Shown: piece by piece, positions 45,998 through 54,345 of the stretch
Position numbering within the stretch: the stretch's first letter is position 1
How the letters are laid out: the number at the start of each line of letters is the position of its first letter
Program-made: the position numbers and the translations under genes
DNA from: Salinadaptatus halalkaliphilus
GTDB lineage: Archaea > Halobacteriota > Halobacteria > Halobacteriales > Natrialbaceae
Direction: 5' to 3'
Length of the DNA stretch: 64,000 nt
Assembly: GCF_006543045.1 (NCBI RefSeq)
Contig: NZ_RBZW01000032.1
Location: 30,411 to 94,410 of the forward strand
Notes under the pieces: model-generated
Databases searched by the model: none
The model's input: the letters and a program-made list of their open reading frames with translations, nothing else
What the model was told of the DNA's origin: nothing

Positions 45998-46290
45998 TGC
46001 GCCTCGAGCAGGCACCGAACGGGACTCGGTGTCTGACCTGTGGGAGTCACGTCACGCCGCAGTTCCGACGTGGCTACGGCGACGAAAATGATCGTGCACA
46101 CCGCTGTCCGACGTGCGATAACTACGAGCGACTCGCAGAGGGCAGTGCAGCCGGTCAGCACGTTCCGCTCCCTGACCCGCTCGAGGACCCATCTCGGTTC
46201 AACTCGACGCTCGAGGATCTACCAACGCAGGTCCGGTCGGTGATCGAATCTCGAGCAGTCGCGACCGACGGGGGTGAGGACCGTGAGTGA
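45994..46290 (+). CDS. Small zinc-finger protein
   Basis: The ATG at 45994, overlapping the previous stop, gives 98 aa. A zinc ribbon is formed by CLTCGSHVTPQFRRGYGDEN followed by HRCPTCDNY. The remainder (HVPLPDPLEDPSRFNS...) is acidic and probably flexible. This type of zinc finger is common in haloarchaeal plasmids and viruses. It overlaps the methyltransferase frame. Confidence 0.75.
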   Translation: MMRLEQAPNGTRCLTCGSHVTPQFRRGYGDENDRAHRCPTCDNYERLAEGSAAGQHVPLPDPLEDPSRFNSTLEDLPTQVRSVIESRAVATDGGEDRE

Positions 46291-47248
46291 TCGCGGTCAC
46301 TGCACGGACGGAATGGAACGATCTGGGGGCGACCGAAGTAAGACCTTCTCTGCGTTCCCCTATATCGGCTCAAAGACGTACCTCGCACCGTGGATCGTTG
46401 ACCACCTTCGAGCGCACGATAATTTCGTTGTCCCGTTCGGCGGCGCTGCTGGCGTAATGCTCAACAAGCCGCGCTCGAGCTGCGAGATATTCAACGATCG
46501 CGACGAGCACATTATTGAGTTCTTCCGTGCCTGCCGCGAACACCCTACGGAACTCGCCGAGCGTGTGCGTAACATCCCGTTCTCGAGGGCATTCTACGAG
46601 GAGTGTTCGCGATCATTCCGTGAGGGTGAAGGATGGCCTGACGATCCTGTAGAACGGGCTGCACGCTGGGTATATCTTCGATACGCCAGTTTCTCCGGTC
46701 GCTACGGACAGCGGGCCGGATTTGCAACCGATACGCCACGCGGTGGGCCGCAGAAGTCTCGAATTTGGCAGCAGATGCCGGAGCGTATCGTCGAGATACG
46801 CAACCGATTCCGAGGTGTCGCGATCGAGTGCTTAGACTACAGCGAGATTCTGGGGAGGTACGACGACAAGGATATCGACACGCTGTACTACTGCGATCCA
46901 CCGTACACCGAAGCGAAGTCCGATTACTACCGCGGCCCCGAATTCAATCACCAAGCGTTCGTAGAAAATCTCGCCAATGTCGACGGCTACTGGATCGTTT
47001 CCTATCAAGAACCTCCCAAAGGTCTCGAGGACCTCGCGACGACTGTCGTTGAGCGCACTTACAACCGCTCAGCGGGTGAGCAGAACGAGGACAGGACGGA
47101 ACGCCTGTTCCTCAACTACGAGCCGAACACGGGCCCGGTGTTCGTCGACGCGACGACGAGTCAGCAGACCTTAGTTGCAGCCACAGACGGCGGTAACGGC
47201 GGTACGCCCAGGGGGACTAGCCGCGAGGCCGGTACGGAGGGGAAGTAG
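46274..47248 (+). CDS. D12-class adenine-specific DNA methyltransferase (Dam-like)
   Basis: Up to 324 aa. The start is uncertain: GTG at 46274 or 46283, or ATG at 46313 (MERSGGDRSKT). Family motifs are clear: FPYIGSKTYLAPWIVDHL, the SAM-binding VVPFGGAAGVMLNKP and the catalytic YYCDPPY (DPPY at 208-211 when counting from 46274). It should methylate N6 of adenine in duplex DNA. No matching restriction enzyme is visible nearby, so it is an orphan enzyme that may protect or mark the element's DNA. Confidence 0.9.
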   Translation: MRTVSDRGHCTDGMERSGGDRSKTFSAFPYIGSKTYLAPWIVDHLRAHDNFVVPFGGAAGVMLNKPRSSCEIFNDRDEHIIEFFRACREHPTELAERVRNIPFSRAFYEECSRSFREGEGWPDDPVERAARWVYLRYASFSGRYGQRAGFATDTPRGGPQKSRIWQQMPERIVEIRNRFRGVAIECLDYSEILGRYDDKDIDTLYYCDPPYTEAKSDYYRGPEFNHQAFVENLANVDGYWIVSYQEPPKGLEDLATTVVERTYNRSAGEQNEDRTERLFLNYEPNTGPVFVDATTSQQTLVAATDGGNGGTPRGTSREAGTEGK

Positions 47249-47249
47249 G

Positions 47250-47378
47250 ATGCTCGGGCTCCTGCTGATTCCAGTGGTCGTCTACGCGTGCATCAAGATC
47301 GACCTGTGGTCTCGAGAGCGTGCGAGACAGGCCCAGATCGATCGGCTGTCTACCGGAGGTGTCTCGAGCGATGAGTGA
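47250..47378 (+). CDS. Small membrane protein (42 aa)
   Basis: The frame from ATG 47250 starts with one hydrophobic helix (LGLLLIPVVVYACI), followed by a positively charged ~28-residue tail ending in VSSDE. Its stop overlaps the next gene's ATG by 8 bases, so it is translated as part of the same transcript. No family is recognised. Confidence 0.6.
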   Translation: MLGLLLIPVVVYACIKIDLWSRERARQAQIDRLSTGGVSSDE

Positions 47379-47682
47379 GGCTGTGGACCGCCTCTGGGTG
47401 ACACTCGTTGGGCTCGCAGCCGGAGACGCGATCACGACGCTCGTCGCGCTATCGCTCGGCCTTCCGGAAGCGAACCCCGTCATCGTCGCAGCGATCGACG
47501 CCGTCGGATTGCTCGGTGTCCCACTCTCCCAGCTCGTCTACATCACGGCCGCCTGGCTGGTCGTCCGCCAGGTCGACCGAAATCAGCACTGGGTTCTCGC
47601 TGCCGGAATCGTTCCGTCGGCTCTCGTCGTCGCGAACAACACGGTCTGGATTGCGCTCGTGGTCAGCGGGGTGATTCCATGA
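47371..47682 (+). CDS. Small membrane protein (DUF5658-like)
   Basis: The ATG at 47371 gives 103 aa with three to four hydrophobic helices, including GDAITTLVALSLGLPEANPV. A GD..TT and PExNP pattern at the first helix resembles the small DUF5658-type membrane proteins. The remaining ~60 residues alternate helices and short loops. Four-base overlap with the next gene. Function unknown. Confidence 0.7.
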   Translation: MSEAVDRLWVTLVGLAAGDAITTLVALSLGLPEANPVIVAAIDAVGLLGVPLSQLVYITAAWLVVRQVDRNQHWVLAAGIVPSALVVANNTVWIALVVSGVIP

Positions 47683-48176
47683 GTCGACCGCAGCAGTCTC
47701 GACTCGCTGCCTCGAGACAGGCCGGTGATCGATCCGAATCGGTCGTCCTCGAGTACGTCGACGCGCTTCGATACGTTCCCGATACCGAGTCGCCCCACTA
47801 CGATGCGATCGCCGAGCGAACCATCGGCGCGACCGAACGCCTCCCGTTCGTCGGTATCGTCGTCCTCGAGTCCGGGACGCCGGTCGAGATCAAGAGTGTC
47901 TCGGTCGTCTACGGCGAGCGTCAGCGACGCGGGCGGTTTCAACCCCGGCGCAGTCAGCACGAGACGCTGCTCGCCATGGGTGGTGTCTACCTGTTCGCCG
48001 TCTGTACTCCGCACGATCGTGAGTTGATCGCGGCGAAGGTCGTGCCGGCGACGCAGATGGATCACCTGATCGATGTCGTTACGAACGGCTGGCGTTCGGC
48101 CGGTGACGGCCGCAGCGAGGAGTATGTCCAGTTCAGTTGGTCGCGAGTCTTCGATCCCGAGGAGATCCAGCCATGA
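47679..48176 (+). CDS. Possible PD-(D/E)XK nuclease-like protein
   Basis: A 165-aa soluble protein. The segment LPFVGIVVLESGTPVEIKSV ends in an ExK motif as in PD-(D/E)XK nucleases (Glu, Ile, Lys), preceded by YVPDTESPHYDAIAERT, which could hold the other acidic residue. A later SQHETLLAMGG helix is also typical of Holliday junction resolvase-like members. I rate the fold as plausible, not certain. It sits in the accessory part of the element, as small nucleases often do. Confidence 0.65.
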   Translation: MSRPQQSRLAASRQAGDRSESVVLEYVDALRYVPDTESPHYDAIAERTIGATERLPFVGIVVLESGTPVEIKSVSVVYGERQRRGRFQPRRSQHETLLAMGGVYLFAVCTPHDRELIAAKVVPATQMDHLIDVVTNGWRSAGDGRSEEYVQFSWSRVFDPEEIQP

Positions 48177-48469
48177 GCACCGACACGGACCGCGATCTCG
48201 AGGCCGAACTCGAGAGTCCGCGTGCGGGACAGTCGGGGATTCCTATCGATGCCGTATGTACCGGCTGCGGCCGGGTTCGGGTCAAACGTGCTGAACCAGA
48301 GGAGATGGGGCAGCACCCCCAGATCGATCCAATGGCGCTCGAGGCGACCGATTGCACCTCGTTCAAGCACGTCTGTCACCCCTGCGGGAGCGCGACGTGG
48401 TGGAATCCCGTCGCCGTTCTTACCGGGCTGATCGAGTCTGACGGTGATGAGGATGAGCCGCGAGCCTGA
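48173..48469 (+). CDS. Small zinc-ribbon protein
   Basis: The ATG at 48173, overlapping the previous stop, gives 98 aa. Two Cys pairs, CTGCGRVRVKR and CHPC with a nearby His, form a treble-clef or ribbon-like zinc site separated by ~45 residues. The tail is acidic. It overlaps the next gene by about 17-26 bases depending on start. Function unknown; a DNA- or protein-binding role is possible. Confidence 0.7.
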   Translation: MSTDTDRDLEAELESPRAGQSGIPIDAVCTGCGRVRVKRAEPEEMGQHPQIDPMALEATDCTSFKHVCHPCGSATWWNPVAVLTGLIESDGDEDEPRA

Positions 48470-50462
48470 TCGGGACGACCTCGAGAACGCTACCGACGAC
48501 GCGTTCGATGTTCTCGAGGGGGCCGAGACACTGTCGGGAGCGGACGACGAGATCGAGACCTCGATCGAGCAGACCGAAGTCCGAACTACCGGGGCCGACG
48601 AGATCGACGGCGTCGAACTCGAGTTCGACGAGGACAAGGACGACGCCGATGAGTCCGGTCCTCGAGCGGTGTGTCGGTTCTGCCAGACCGAGTTTAACAA
48701 CCGAGTTTCCGAACGGCGACACCACTCCGAGGACCGCTGTAAGGAAGGCTCACCAGCGTTCCGTCCGGACGGCCGGCCGCTGATCGATCCCCAGCTACAC
48801 AAGTTCGGCGCTCATTTCCTGTTCGTTCCTGGCCTCGGCGATCTCCGTGGCGGTCAAGATGGGCTTGCACCGTTCTTCGGGATCGTTTCGCAGTTTGACG
48901 AGCGCTGCCTGCAAGGCGAGAACGGTGAGGACGGCGTCGGAACCTTCGAAAGTGCTGGCGATACCTGGGAACTCAACCACGACGAAGACAAGGTCAAGTA
49001 CTGGCAGGGGCAGATCGAGACTCGTCCAGGCGACTCGGGCGACGCGTACTACGAGTACCAGATCGGTGTCGTGGCCGACGATGCTGTTGGTCGGAAACGG
49101 ATCAACTTCCAGTTTCGGCCGTCACTTCCCGAGGCGATGAACGCCAAGAGTGGCGATCGAATCCAGTCGATGCCGGCGGATCTCCCCGAGGGCATTCGTG
49201 TCCAGGTCGAGAGCGCGAACGTCGAACCCGACGAGATCTTCGACGTGCTGCAAGACCTCATGGTCGAGATCGATGTCGATCCGGAGTACTTCAAAATCGA
49301 GAACCTGCATGAGCACTCGCGAGTGACCGGTCTCGAGTTGTACGTCCGCGCCGTTCGCGAGATCGTCGAGCAGCAGGTCATCGAGACGAACGCGCTGCTC
49401 GATCGGCTGTCTCAGTTCTCGAGTATCCGACGCGGTCGCGGTAAATACGAGTGGGACAACGAGGAGATCATCGGCCACCGTCACGCGGTCGCGATGAACG
49501 ATACCTCGCTCGAGAAGCTCTACGGCGACCACGAGATCGGGAAGTTATTGAAGAGCTACCTGATGAAAAATCCCGAGAAGCAGGGTGGTCCGACTGCCGA
49601 GCCGAAGATCGAAGTGCAGTGGAACAAGGAGTACAGCGATTATCTCGGTGGCAACGCCGTCCCCTGGAACGATCCAGACGGCTACGATTTCGACGATCTT
49701 CGCGACGAACTCGATACGCATCTGATGTTCGCGCTGAACGCCGCGGAGTTGCCGCTGCGAGCGGATCCGAGCGTGTACGTCGCCGACGAATACTGGAATG
49801 TCACCGAGTCCGACCGCGATATCACGGTCCACACCGATCCGACCGAGCAACTGAAAGAAGCCGAAGAAGATCTGACTCGAGCCCAGTTCGCCCGTGACGA
49901 TCTGACTGCTACTGATCGTGCCTTTATCCAAGCGTTGGCTGACGGTGGACCCCAGCACTACGAGCAACTCGTCGAGAAGACCGAGACCTCAAGCAGTAGC
50001 GTCTACCGGTCGATCGATAAGTGGGGCTCGCTCGTCGAGAAGGTCGGTCGTGGTACGTACGACATGGCTGATGACGTTGTTCGCGAGAAGATCGAAGACG
50101 TATTCGCCGCGCTCGAGGATGTCACTGAGTGGGTCGAGGACGGTATCGACGCGATCGTTGACGGCAGCGAGGAGATCGCCGACGACTCGCCGCTCGCGAA
50201 GTGGGCGCGACGACACGGCGCTGTCTTTGCCGAGCGCTACGACGAACTCGAGGTCGAACTCAATGGAAGCTATTCGAAGTACGAACTGCAGAAGCTACTT
50301 CGATCCGGGCTGAAAGCTGCGGAGAAGACCGGTGCGAAAACTCGAGCGCGGTTCGTCGACGGCACGTTCAGTTACCGGCTCGGCGGTGATCGCCGCGAGA
50401 ACCAGGAGCCGTTCCACTACGTTGGCGATCGCCTGTTCTGTCTCGGGAACGCCGCGGAATAG
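48444..50462 (+). CDS. 672-aa zinc-finger/winged-helix protein, candidate replication or partition factor
   Basis: The ATG at 48444 gives 672 aa; ATG 48453 (MSREPDRDD) is an alternative. An acidic N-terminus (1-70) precedes a C2HC zinc finger, Cys77, Cys80, His93/94 and Cys99 in CRFCQTEFNNRVSERRHHSE. A large unknown domain follows (about 105-480, with LHKFGAHFLFVPGLGDLRGG). A winged-helix segment at about 488-545 (TDRAFIQALADGGPQHYEQL) lies before a charged C-terminus. Helicase or nuclease motifs are absent. As the largest soluble protein of the element it may start its replication, but this is inference; a transcriptional role is also possible. Confidence 0.75.
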   Translation: MMRMSREPDRDDLENATDDAFDVLEGAETLSGADDEIETSIEQTEVRTTGADEIDGVELEFDEDKDDADESGPRAVCRFCQTEFNNRVSERRHHSEDRCKEGSPAFRPDGRPLIDPQLHKFGAHFLFVPGLGDLRGGQDGLAPFFGIVSQFDERCLQGENGEDGVGTFESAGDTWELNHDEDKVKYWQGQIETRPGDSGDAYYEYQIGVVADDAVGRKRINFQFRPSLPEAMNAKSGDRIQSMPADLPEGIRVQVESANVEPDEIFDVLQDLMVEIDVDPEYFKIENLHEHSRVTGLELYVRAVREIVEQQVIETNALLDRLSQFSSIRRGRGKYEWDNEEIIGHRHAVAMNDTSLEKLYGDHEIGKLLKSYLMKNPEKQGGPTAEPKIEVQWNKEYSDYLGGNAVPWNDPDGYDFDDLRDELDTHLMFALNAAELPLRADPSVYVADEYWNVTESDRDITVHTDPTEQLKEAEEDLTRAQFARDDLTATDRAFIQALADGGPQHYEQLVEKTETSSSSVYRSIDKWGSLVEKVGRGTYDMADDVVREKIEDVFAALEDVTEWVEDGIDAIVDGSEEIADDSPLAKWARRHGAVFAERYDELEVELNGSYSKYELQKLLRSGLKAAEKTGAKTRARFVDGTFSYRLGGDRRENQEPFHYVGDRLFCLGNAAE

Positions 50463-50751
50463 AGTTGGTTAGTGGCAACACGGTTCTGGCACTTCTTTTC
50501 TACAACCTGAGTTTCGCGTTTTTCTGAGTTATACAAACACAGTTTCATTCGGGGTGACGAGAGACATCCATCCCGGCCGCTCGAAGTACATCACTAATCT
50601 GGTATGTCCCGGTCTTTGGGCATCCCCCCTTAGGGCGTGTGCCTAAGGGCACAACTTCAAAAAAACCGCGGCGGCTGCTCGGTCAGCTGTTGCAGAGGAA
50701 ACAGTCGAAACGTACCCCGCCCGAAGGGCGGCGCGCGAAAATTCTCGATTT
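50463..50751. other. Convergent intergenic region with hairpin
   Basis: About 289 bases between the convergent genes ending at 50462 and 50752. The segment ccttaggg cgtgtg cctaaggg at about 50626-50650 can fold as an 8-bp stem and may end both transcripts. The first 60 bases are AT-rich (cttcttttctacaacctg). No gene is supported. Confidence 0.5.
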
Positions 50752-52017
50752 TTAGAACGGCCAAAATTGTCCGGTGTCACCACCACGACCAACATTCGCC
50801 GGAACTCGATCCTGCGTGACAAATAGGCCGGTGTCAGCCGACCGATCGACGCCTCGAACCGGATCCGGTTGCGGGTTCGATGGCGTGAACCACCCCGTCC
50901 GTGCATCCCGTTCGAACTGCACCGGATCGACTGGCTCGGGGGCTGCCCGTCGTTCGCGATGACACTCTTCAGCAGCCCGTTCGACGAACTCGTGACCGTA
51001 CTCGGCGCGAATATCCGCGATCGTCTCCTGGGCACGACGAACACGAGCACTCGAGACGCTGGGATCCTCACCAGCCAGAATCGCCCGGAACACGTCGGGA
51101 TCGTGTTCGTCGCTCAGCTCCATACAGAGTTCGATCACTTCGTCGGCCGCTCGCTCGCGTTGCTGAACCGGAGCCCCGACAGCGCCGGCAGCCATCGCAT
51201 CGAACGCACCCTCGCGTGCGTGCTCGTCCATTCGAGCCCCGCGTTCATCGCGACGAGCTTGCTCGGCGATCGACCGATGTTCGTCGACGGTCAGCTGCGG
51301 ATCGTAGTAGGCGAGCCAGTCGTCGACGCCGCTGCCCTGGAGGACTGCTTTCGCGGACTGGGCGTGAAAGAGTAACCGCCCGTCCCAATCGATTCGCGAC
51401 TCGAGCTGTGATCGCTCGGACCGAGTCAGCTCGGCCTGGCCGAACTGGTCGGCTCGGTGGGCGCGACTCTCGGCGGCCTCGAGGGCGATCGCATCGATCA
51501 CGTCGTCCGGCGCGTCGCCCCAGACGCGAACCGTCTTCTCTCGGCGGGTGTCCGTCGAATCGAGTGCGTCAGGATAACGATCTCGAGCGGCGTTCGCCGC
51601 GTCGAGCGAGTGAAACTCGATCTCGATCGGGTCCGGTTCGAAGACGTCGGCCGGCGCGTGCTCCTGGTCGCCGTTCGGTCCGGTCGGCTCGAGGACGCCC
51701 GCCTGGTCGGCGGCCGCGATGTTCTGGTCGATCGGGACCGGATCGACTGTCGGCTCTTCCCACTCGGGCGTGTCGACGATCGTCGCCTCGCCGCCACCCA
51801 GGGACGCTTGCCCATCGATCGTCTCGGTCGTCTCGACCAGCGCCGCCTGTTCGCCAGTGTCGCCGCCGGCTGCACTCGTATCGACGAACGCCTCGGAGCC
51901 GACGGTCTCGCTCTCTCGTTGCTCACGTCGTGCCGTGCGTTGGGCAGCGTCGCCGACCTCGAGCGTCGCCTGCTGTGCTCGGTCATCGAACCAGCCGCCG
52001 TTATTGGTCTGTGTCAT
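50752..52017 (-). CDS. Soluble hypothetical protein with C-terminal Thr-Gly-x-Phe repeats
   Basis: The ATG at 52017 (MTQTNNGGWFDDRAQQ) gives 421 aa; the longer frame adds an unlikely leader. The first ~160 residues are polar and probably disordered. A middle part (160-300) is helical with RSERSQLESRIDWDGRLLFHAQ, and 300-370 is helical (REGAFDAMAAGAVG). At the very C-terminus three short motifs repeat, ARTGWF, ADTGLF and GDTGQFWPF, with a spacing of 20-25 residues. Such tail repeats may be recognition tags for a partner. It is the last gene before the convergent junction. No family is recognised. Confidence 0.65.
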   Translation of the reverse strand: MTQTNNGGWFDDRAQQATLEVGDAAQRTARREQRESETVGSEAFVDTSAAGGDTGEQAALVETTETIDGQASLGGGEATIVDTPEWEEPTVDPVPIDQNIAAADQAGVLEPTGPNGDQEHAPADVFEPDPIEIEFHSLDAANAARDRYPDALDSTDTRREKTVRVWGDAPDDVIDAIALEAAESRAHRADQFGQAELTRSERSQLESRIDWDGRLLFHAQSAKAVLQGSGVDDWLAYYDPQLTVDEHRSIAEQARRDERGARMDEHAREGAFDAMAAGAVGAPVQQRERAADEVIELCMELSDEHDPDVFRAILAGEDPSVSSARVRRAQETIADIRAEYGHEFVERAAEECHRERRAAPEPVDPVQFERDARTGWFTPSNPQPDPVRGVDRSADTGLFVTQDRVPANVGRGGDTGQFWPF

Positions 52018-52325
52018 CGGTGGCGGTGTGTCAAACCCGGTGTGAAAACTGTTGCTCTCGCTCGAGTGGGCAGGCGTAGCACGAGCGCGACGCACAGACG
52101 GGAAACGTCCGTTCGCGGGAAGGTCCCGGTCTCACAAATCGATCGGCGATTTTCACCGGTCCTACTCCATGATATACTATTCTGCCCTTCTTTCTTCTTG
52201 CAGGATCAACCCCTTCGATCCTTTCGCCCTCTTGCGGTTTTCTTTGAGTGATTCCGAAATTCGGCGTATCTTTACGATAGTCTCTATCTCGGAATTAGGG
52301 CGCTGTCTTGCGATTCTGGTCGTTT
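52018..52325. other. Gap between minus-strand genes of the element
   Basis: About 308 bases between the ATPase gene (ends 52326) and the start of the gene ending at 50752. The AT-rich segment around 52160-52220 (ccatgatatactattc) could be the promoter for the downstream gene. Small frames here lack any recognisable product. Confidence 0.5.
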
Positions 52326-53225
52326 TTAATTGTCTCGGATAATCTGACCAACTCGAGAGCCACTGAGTCCGATGGCCTTCCCGATGTCATTCTGCGTCAG
52401 TTCCGTGTTCTCGTAGACTCCCTCGAGAATCTCTTGTTTCACCTCTTTTTCGGCGTCTTCAACCGCTCGCTCGACGATTTCCTCGTGCTCGTCTCGCCAG
52501 AGCAGATTCGACTCCTCGAGCCCCTCGTACCGATCGTCCTTCAGATCCGAGAGATACTGATAATCCGGATCGTTGTCGATCGGGTCCCACTCGAGGTATT
52601 GGAGAATCTTGGGCTGGAGTTTCCGCTGCGTTGCCGAGTCGGGTTGATCGTATCGGTAGACCTTGGCTTCGCCCTGATCGGTGACGTGGATCCGGAGGTC
52701 GGACATCTCGATCAGTCGGACATCGAGCGCGGAGATCGACGGGAGCGTTGCCTGCAAGAGGTACTGGCGGTACCGACACATCTGGAAGAGTTGCGTTAGT
52801 TCGACGTTCGCTGTCGAGTTGCTTCGGCGGTTGTCCGCGATGACGCCGACTTCATCCAAAATCGGCGCACTCTGGAACGGTGCCGTTCGAAGCAGGTGGA
52901 TGGCTGTCTTCGCATCCATCGCGGCGTGGTCTTCCGCACAGAAGTTCGAATGGTGGGCCTTCGCCACCGATATTGCCCCGCTTGTTTTTCCGAGTCCGAC
53001 CCCCGCGTTTCGACCGGTCCAGATGATCCGGATATCTCGCTCATTTCGCCAGCGTTTCTCGATGAAGTCGTGAATATCGAACGTCGATCGGTAGGGATCG
53101 AAGTCCTCGACTGGCAGCTCGCGAACCTCGAGCGTACGCTGTTGCTCGATCGATGGCGAGGACAGCGTTACAGGTCCCTCTTCGGCAGGATCGATCGTCG
53201 GGTCGAACGTCGAGTCGACGCTCAT
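52326..53225 (-). CDS. P-loop ATPase with C-terminal helix-turn-helix
   Basis: A 299-aa ATPase. A P-loop-like AGVGLGKTS (74-82) follows RIIWTGRN; the first glycine of the strict GxxxxGK pattern is Ala. Walker B is ILDEVG (122-127), and a sensor-like QATLPS is at 158-163. The segment APILDEVGVIADNRRSN fits RecA-like packaging, Zot-like or HerA-like enzymes. The C-terminus (276-297, DIGKAIGLSGSRVGQIIRD) is a helix-turn-helix, an unusual combination in one protein. It likely moves DNA or a protein chain using ATP, or couples energy to gene control. It overlaps its upstream partner by four bases and is divergent from the membrane-protein operon. Confidence 0.78.
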   Translation of the reverse strand: MSVDSTFDPTIDPAEEGPVTLSSPSIEQQRTLEVRELPVEDFDPYRSTFDIHDFIEKRWRNERDIRIIWTGRNAGVGLGKTSGAISVAKAHHSNFCAEDHAAMDAKTAIHLLRTAPFQSAPILDEVGVIADNRRSNSTANVELTQLFQMCRYRQYLLQATLPSISALDVRLIEMSDLRIHVTDQGEAKVYRYDQPDSATQRKLQPKILQYLEWDPIDNDPDYQYLSDLKDDRYEGLEESNLLWRDEHEEIVERAVEDAEKEVKQEILEGVYENTELTQNDIGKAIGLSGSRVGQIIRDN

Positions 53226-53749
53226 TCGTCACTCACCGCCACATCCGGTTCTGCATCGTTCGTTTCGACTTGGCTCTGATCTATCCGTTTGCGTTCCGGT
53301 GCTGCGCCTTGTCCGGGTGAAAACGGCGAATCGCGGAACAACTGATCGAGAACCATCACCGCCCTGGCTGCGATCTCCGGGGGCATGATCCGCGAAACCT
53401 CTTCGGTTTTGATTGATTCGCCTTCGACCGCATCCTCTGATCGGATTTCTTGTTTTTCGACCGAGTAGACCCACGGATCGAGGTTTTTCAGTCCCTTGAT
53501 CCAATCGCCGTCATCGTCCTTGTATAACGGGACTTCATCCCAATAGTAGGCCGACGTAATCGCCCACGGTCGAAGCGTGACGTAATAGTGCGTTGTGGCG
53601 ACGTGAAGCGACGTTTTCGATTGGTCGATAGTATCGTCGTCATACGATCCAGCCAAAACTTGATTGACCGTCCGAAGCGCCTGTCGCGCTTCTCGAGAGG
53701 CTTGGTGAACGTCCTGTACAACCATCGCACCGTTATCGGCACTCTGCAT
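53222..53749 (-). CDS. Hypothetical partner of the ATPase (175 aa)
   Basis: Translated just before the ATPase gene with an ATGA overlap, so the two act together. The 175-aa product has a helical N-terminus (VVQDVHQASREARQALRTVN), a central aromatic/basic part (HYYVTLRPWAITSAYYWDEV, GLKNLDPWVYS) and a polar C-terminal tail with GAAPERKRIDQSQ. No membrane helix and no catalytic motif are visible. It may be a subunit or specificity factor of the ATPase. Function inferred only from the coupling. Confidence 0.72.
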   Translation of the reverse strand: MQSADNGAMVVQDVHQASREARQALRTVNQVLAGSYDDDTIDQSKTSLHVATTHYYVTLRPWAITSAYYWDEVPLYKDDDGDWIKGLKNLDPWVYSVEKQEIRSEDAVEGESIKTEEVSRIMPPEIAARAVMVLDQLFRDSPFSPGQGAAPERKRIDQSQVETNDAEPDVAVSDE

Positions 53750-53794
53750 AGGGCGTTGCTGTCAAATTGGCTGTCTTATACTCTGGGGTAAGAA

Positions 53795-53800
53795 TTAAGA
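53795..53800 (+). promoter_or_regulatory. Duplicated promoter, first copy
   Basis: The TATA-like ttaaga sits 25 bases before the ATG at 53826. The sequence between them (gttgaccacacg) is nearly the same in front of the second copy, where ttttaaga is at 54313-54320 and the ATG at 54346. The equal spacing and matching spacer indicate that promoter and gene were duplicated together. The transcript should be almost leaderless. Confidence 0.65.
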
Positions 53801-53825
53801 CAGTCTGGTTGACCACACGCTCCGC

Positions 53826-54296
53826 ATGGCTACATCCAGCCAGGCCGCTGTCGAACTCGAGACCGAGTCGGGAGCGGGATCGAACGGAGGGGCACCGAGT
53901 TTCAAACGCCGGATCGCGAACGTTGCGACTGTTGGCTCCTGTTCGGGACCAGCAGACGCGGCGATTGCGGCGAACGAACACGCCGAAGACGTAGCGACGC
54001 AGCAGTTCAACAACGTGCTGGTTCGGGGGATCATGACCGTGCTCATCGGTGGGATTCTCCTCACGTTGGCGGGGGTGATCATCACCGATTTCGTCGAGAT
54101 CATGCCCGAGGGGACCGACACGGATCCAGCGCTGATCCCTCGAGAGGATATTACGTCGCCGCTTGCGACGGCGCTCGGACTGGCGGCGATCTCGCTGGTC
54201 GTGCCGATCGTCGCGGGGGTCGTCGCGTTGCTGATGGGCTCGTTCGGCGGGTTCATGGGCAACGGCGGCGGGGGTGGCTTCGGCGGGCGTCGATAA
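53826..54296 (+). CDS. Two-TM membrane protein, duplicated pair, first copy
   Basis: A 156-aa protein with a soluble N-terminus (1-62), two membrane helices (about 65-88 and 115-138) and a Gly-rich tail (NGGGGGFGGRR). The paralogue at 54346 shares nearly all of residues 41-92 and the second helix. The N-terminus, promoter-proximal bases and the tail are also similar. This layout resembles the small, abundant membrane proteins of pleolipovirus-type or vesicle-type elements, for example an internal VP3-like protein, though I see no direct match. First gene of the plus-strand structural operon. Confidence 0.78.
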   Translation: MATSSQAAVELETESGAGSNGGAPSFKRRIANVATVGSCSGPADAAIAANEHAEDVATQQFNNVLVRGIMTVLIGGILLTLAGVIITDFVEIMPEGTDTDPALIPREDITSPLATALGLAAISLVVPIVAGVVALLMGSFGGFMGNGGGGGFGGRR

Positions 54297-54312
54297 TCCA
54301 TCGCTCCGGTAC

Positions 54313-54320
54313 TTTTAAGA
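54313..54320 (+). promoter_or_regulatory. Duplicated promoter, second copy
   Basis: The TATA-like ttttaaga lies 25 bases upstream of the ATG at 54346, with the same following bases (tgaccacacg) as the copy before the first paralogue. The two paralogues therefore have their own promoters. Confidence 0.6.
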
Positions 54321-54345
54321 TAGCCTATTTGACCACACGGCGAGC

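Noticed and set aside
52052..52342. Plus-strand frame in the gap of the element
   Set aside because: Mixed composition and no motif, and it spans the ATPase gene end; read as chance.
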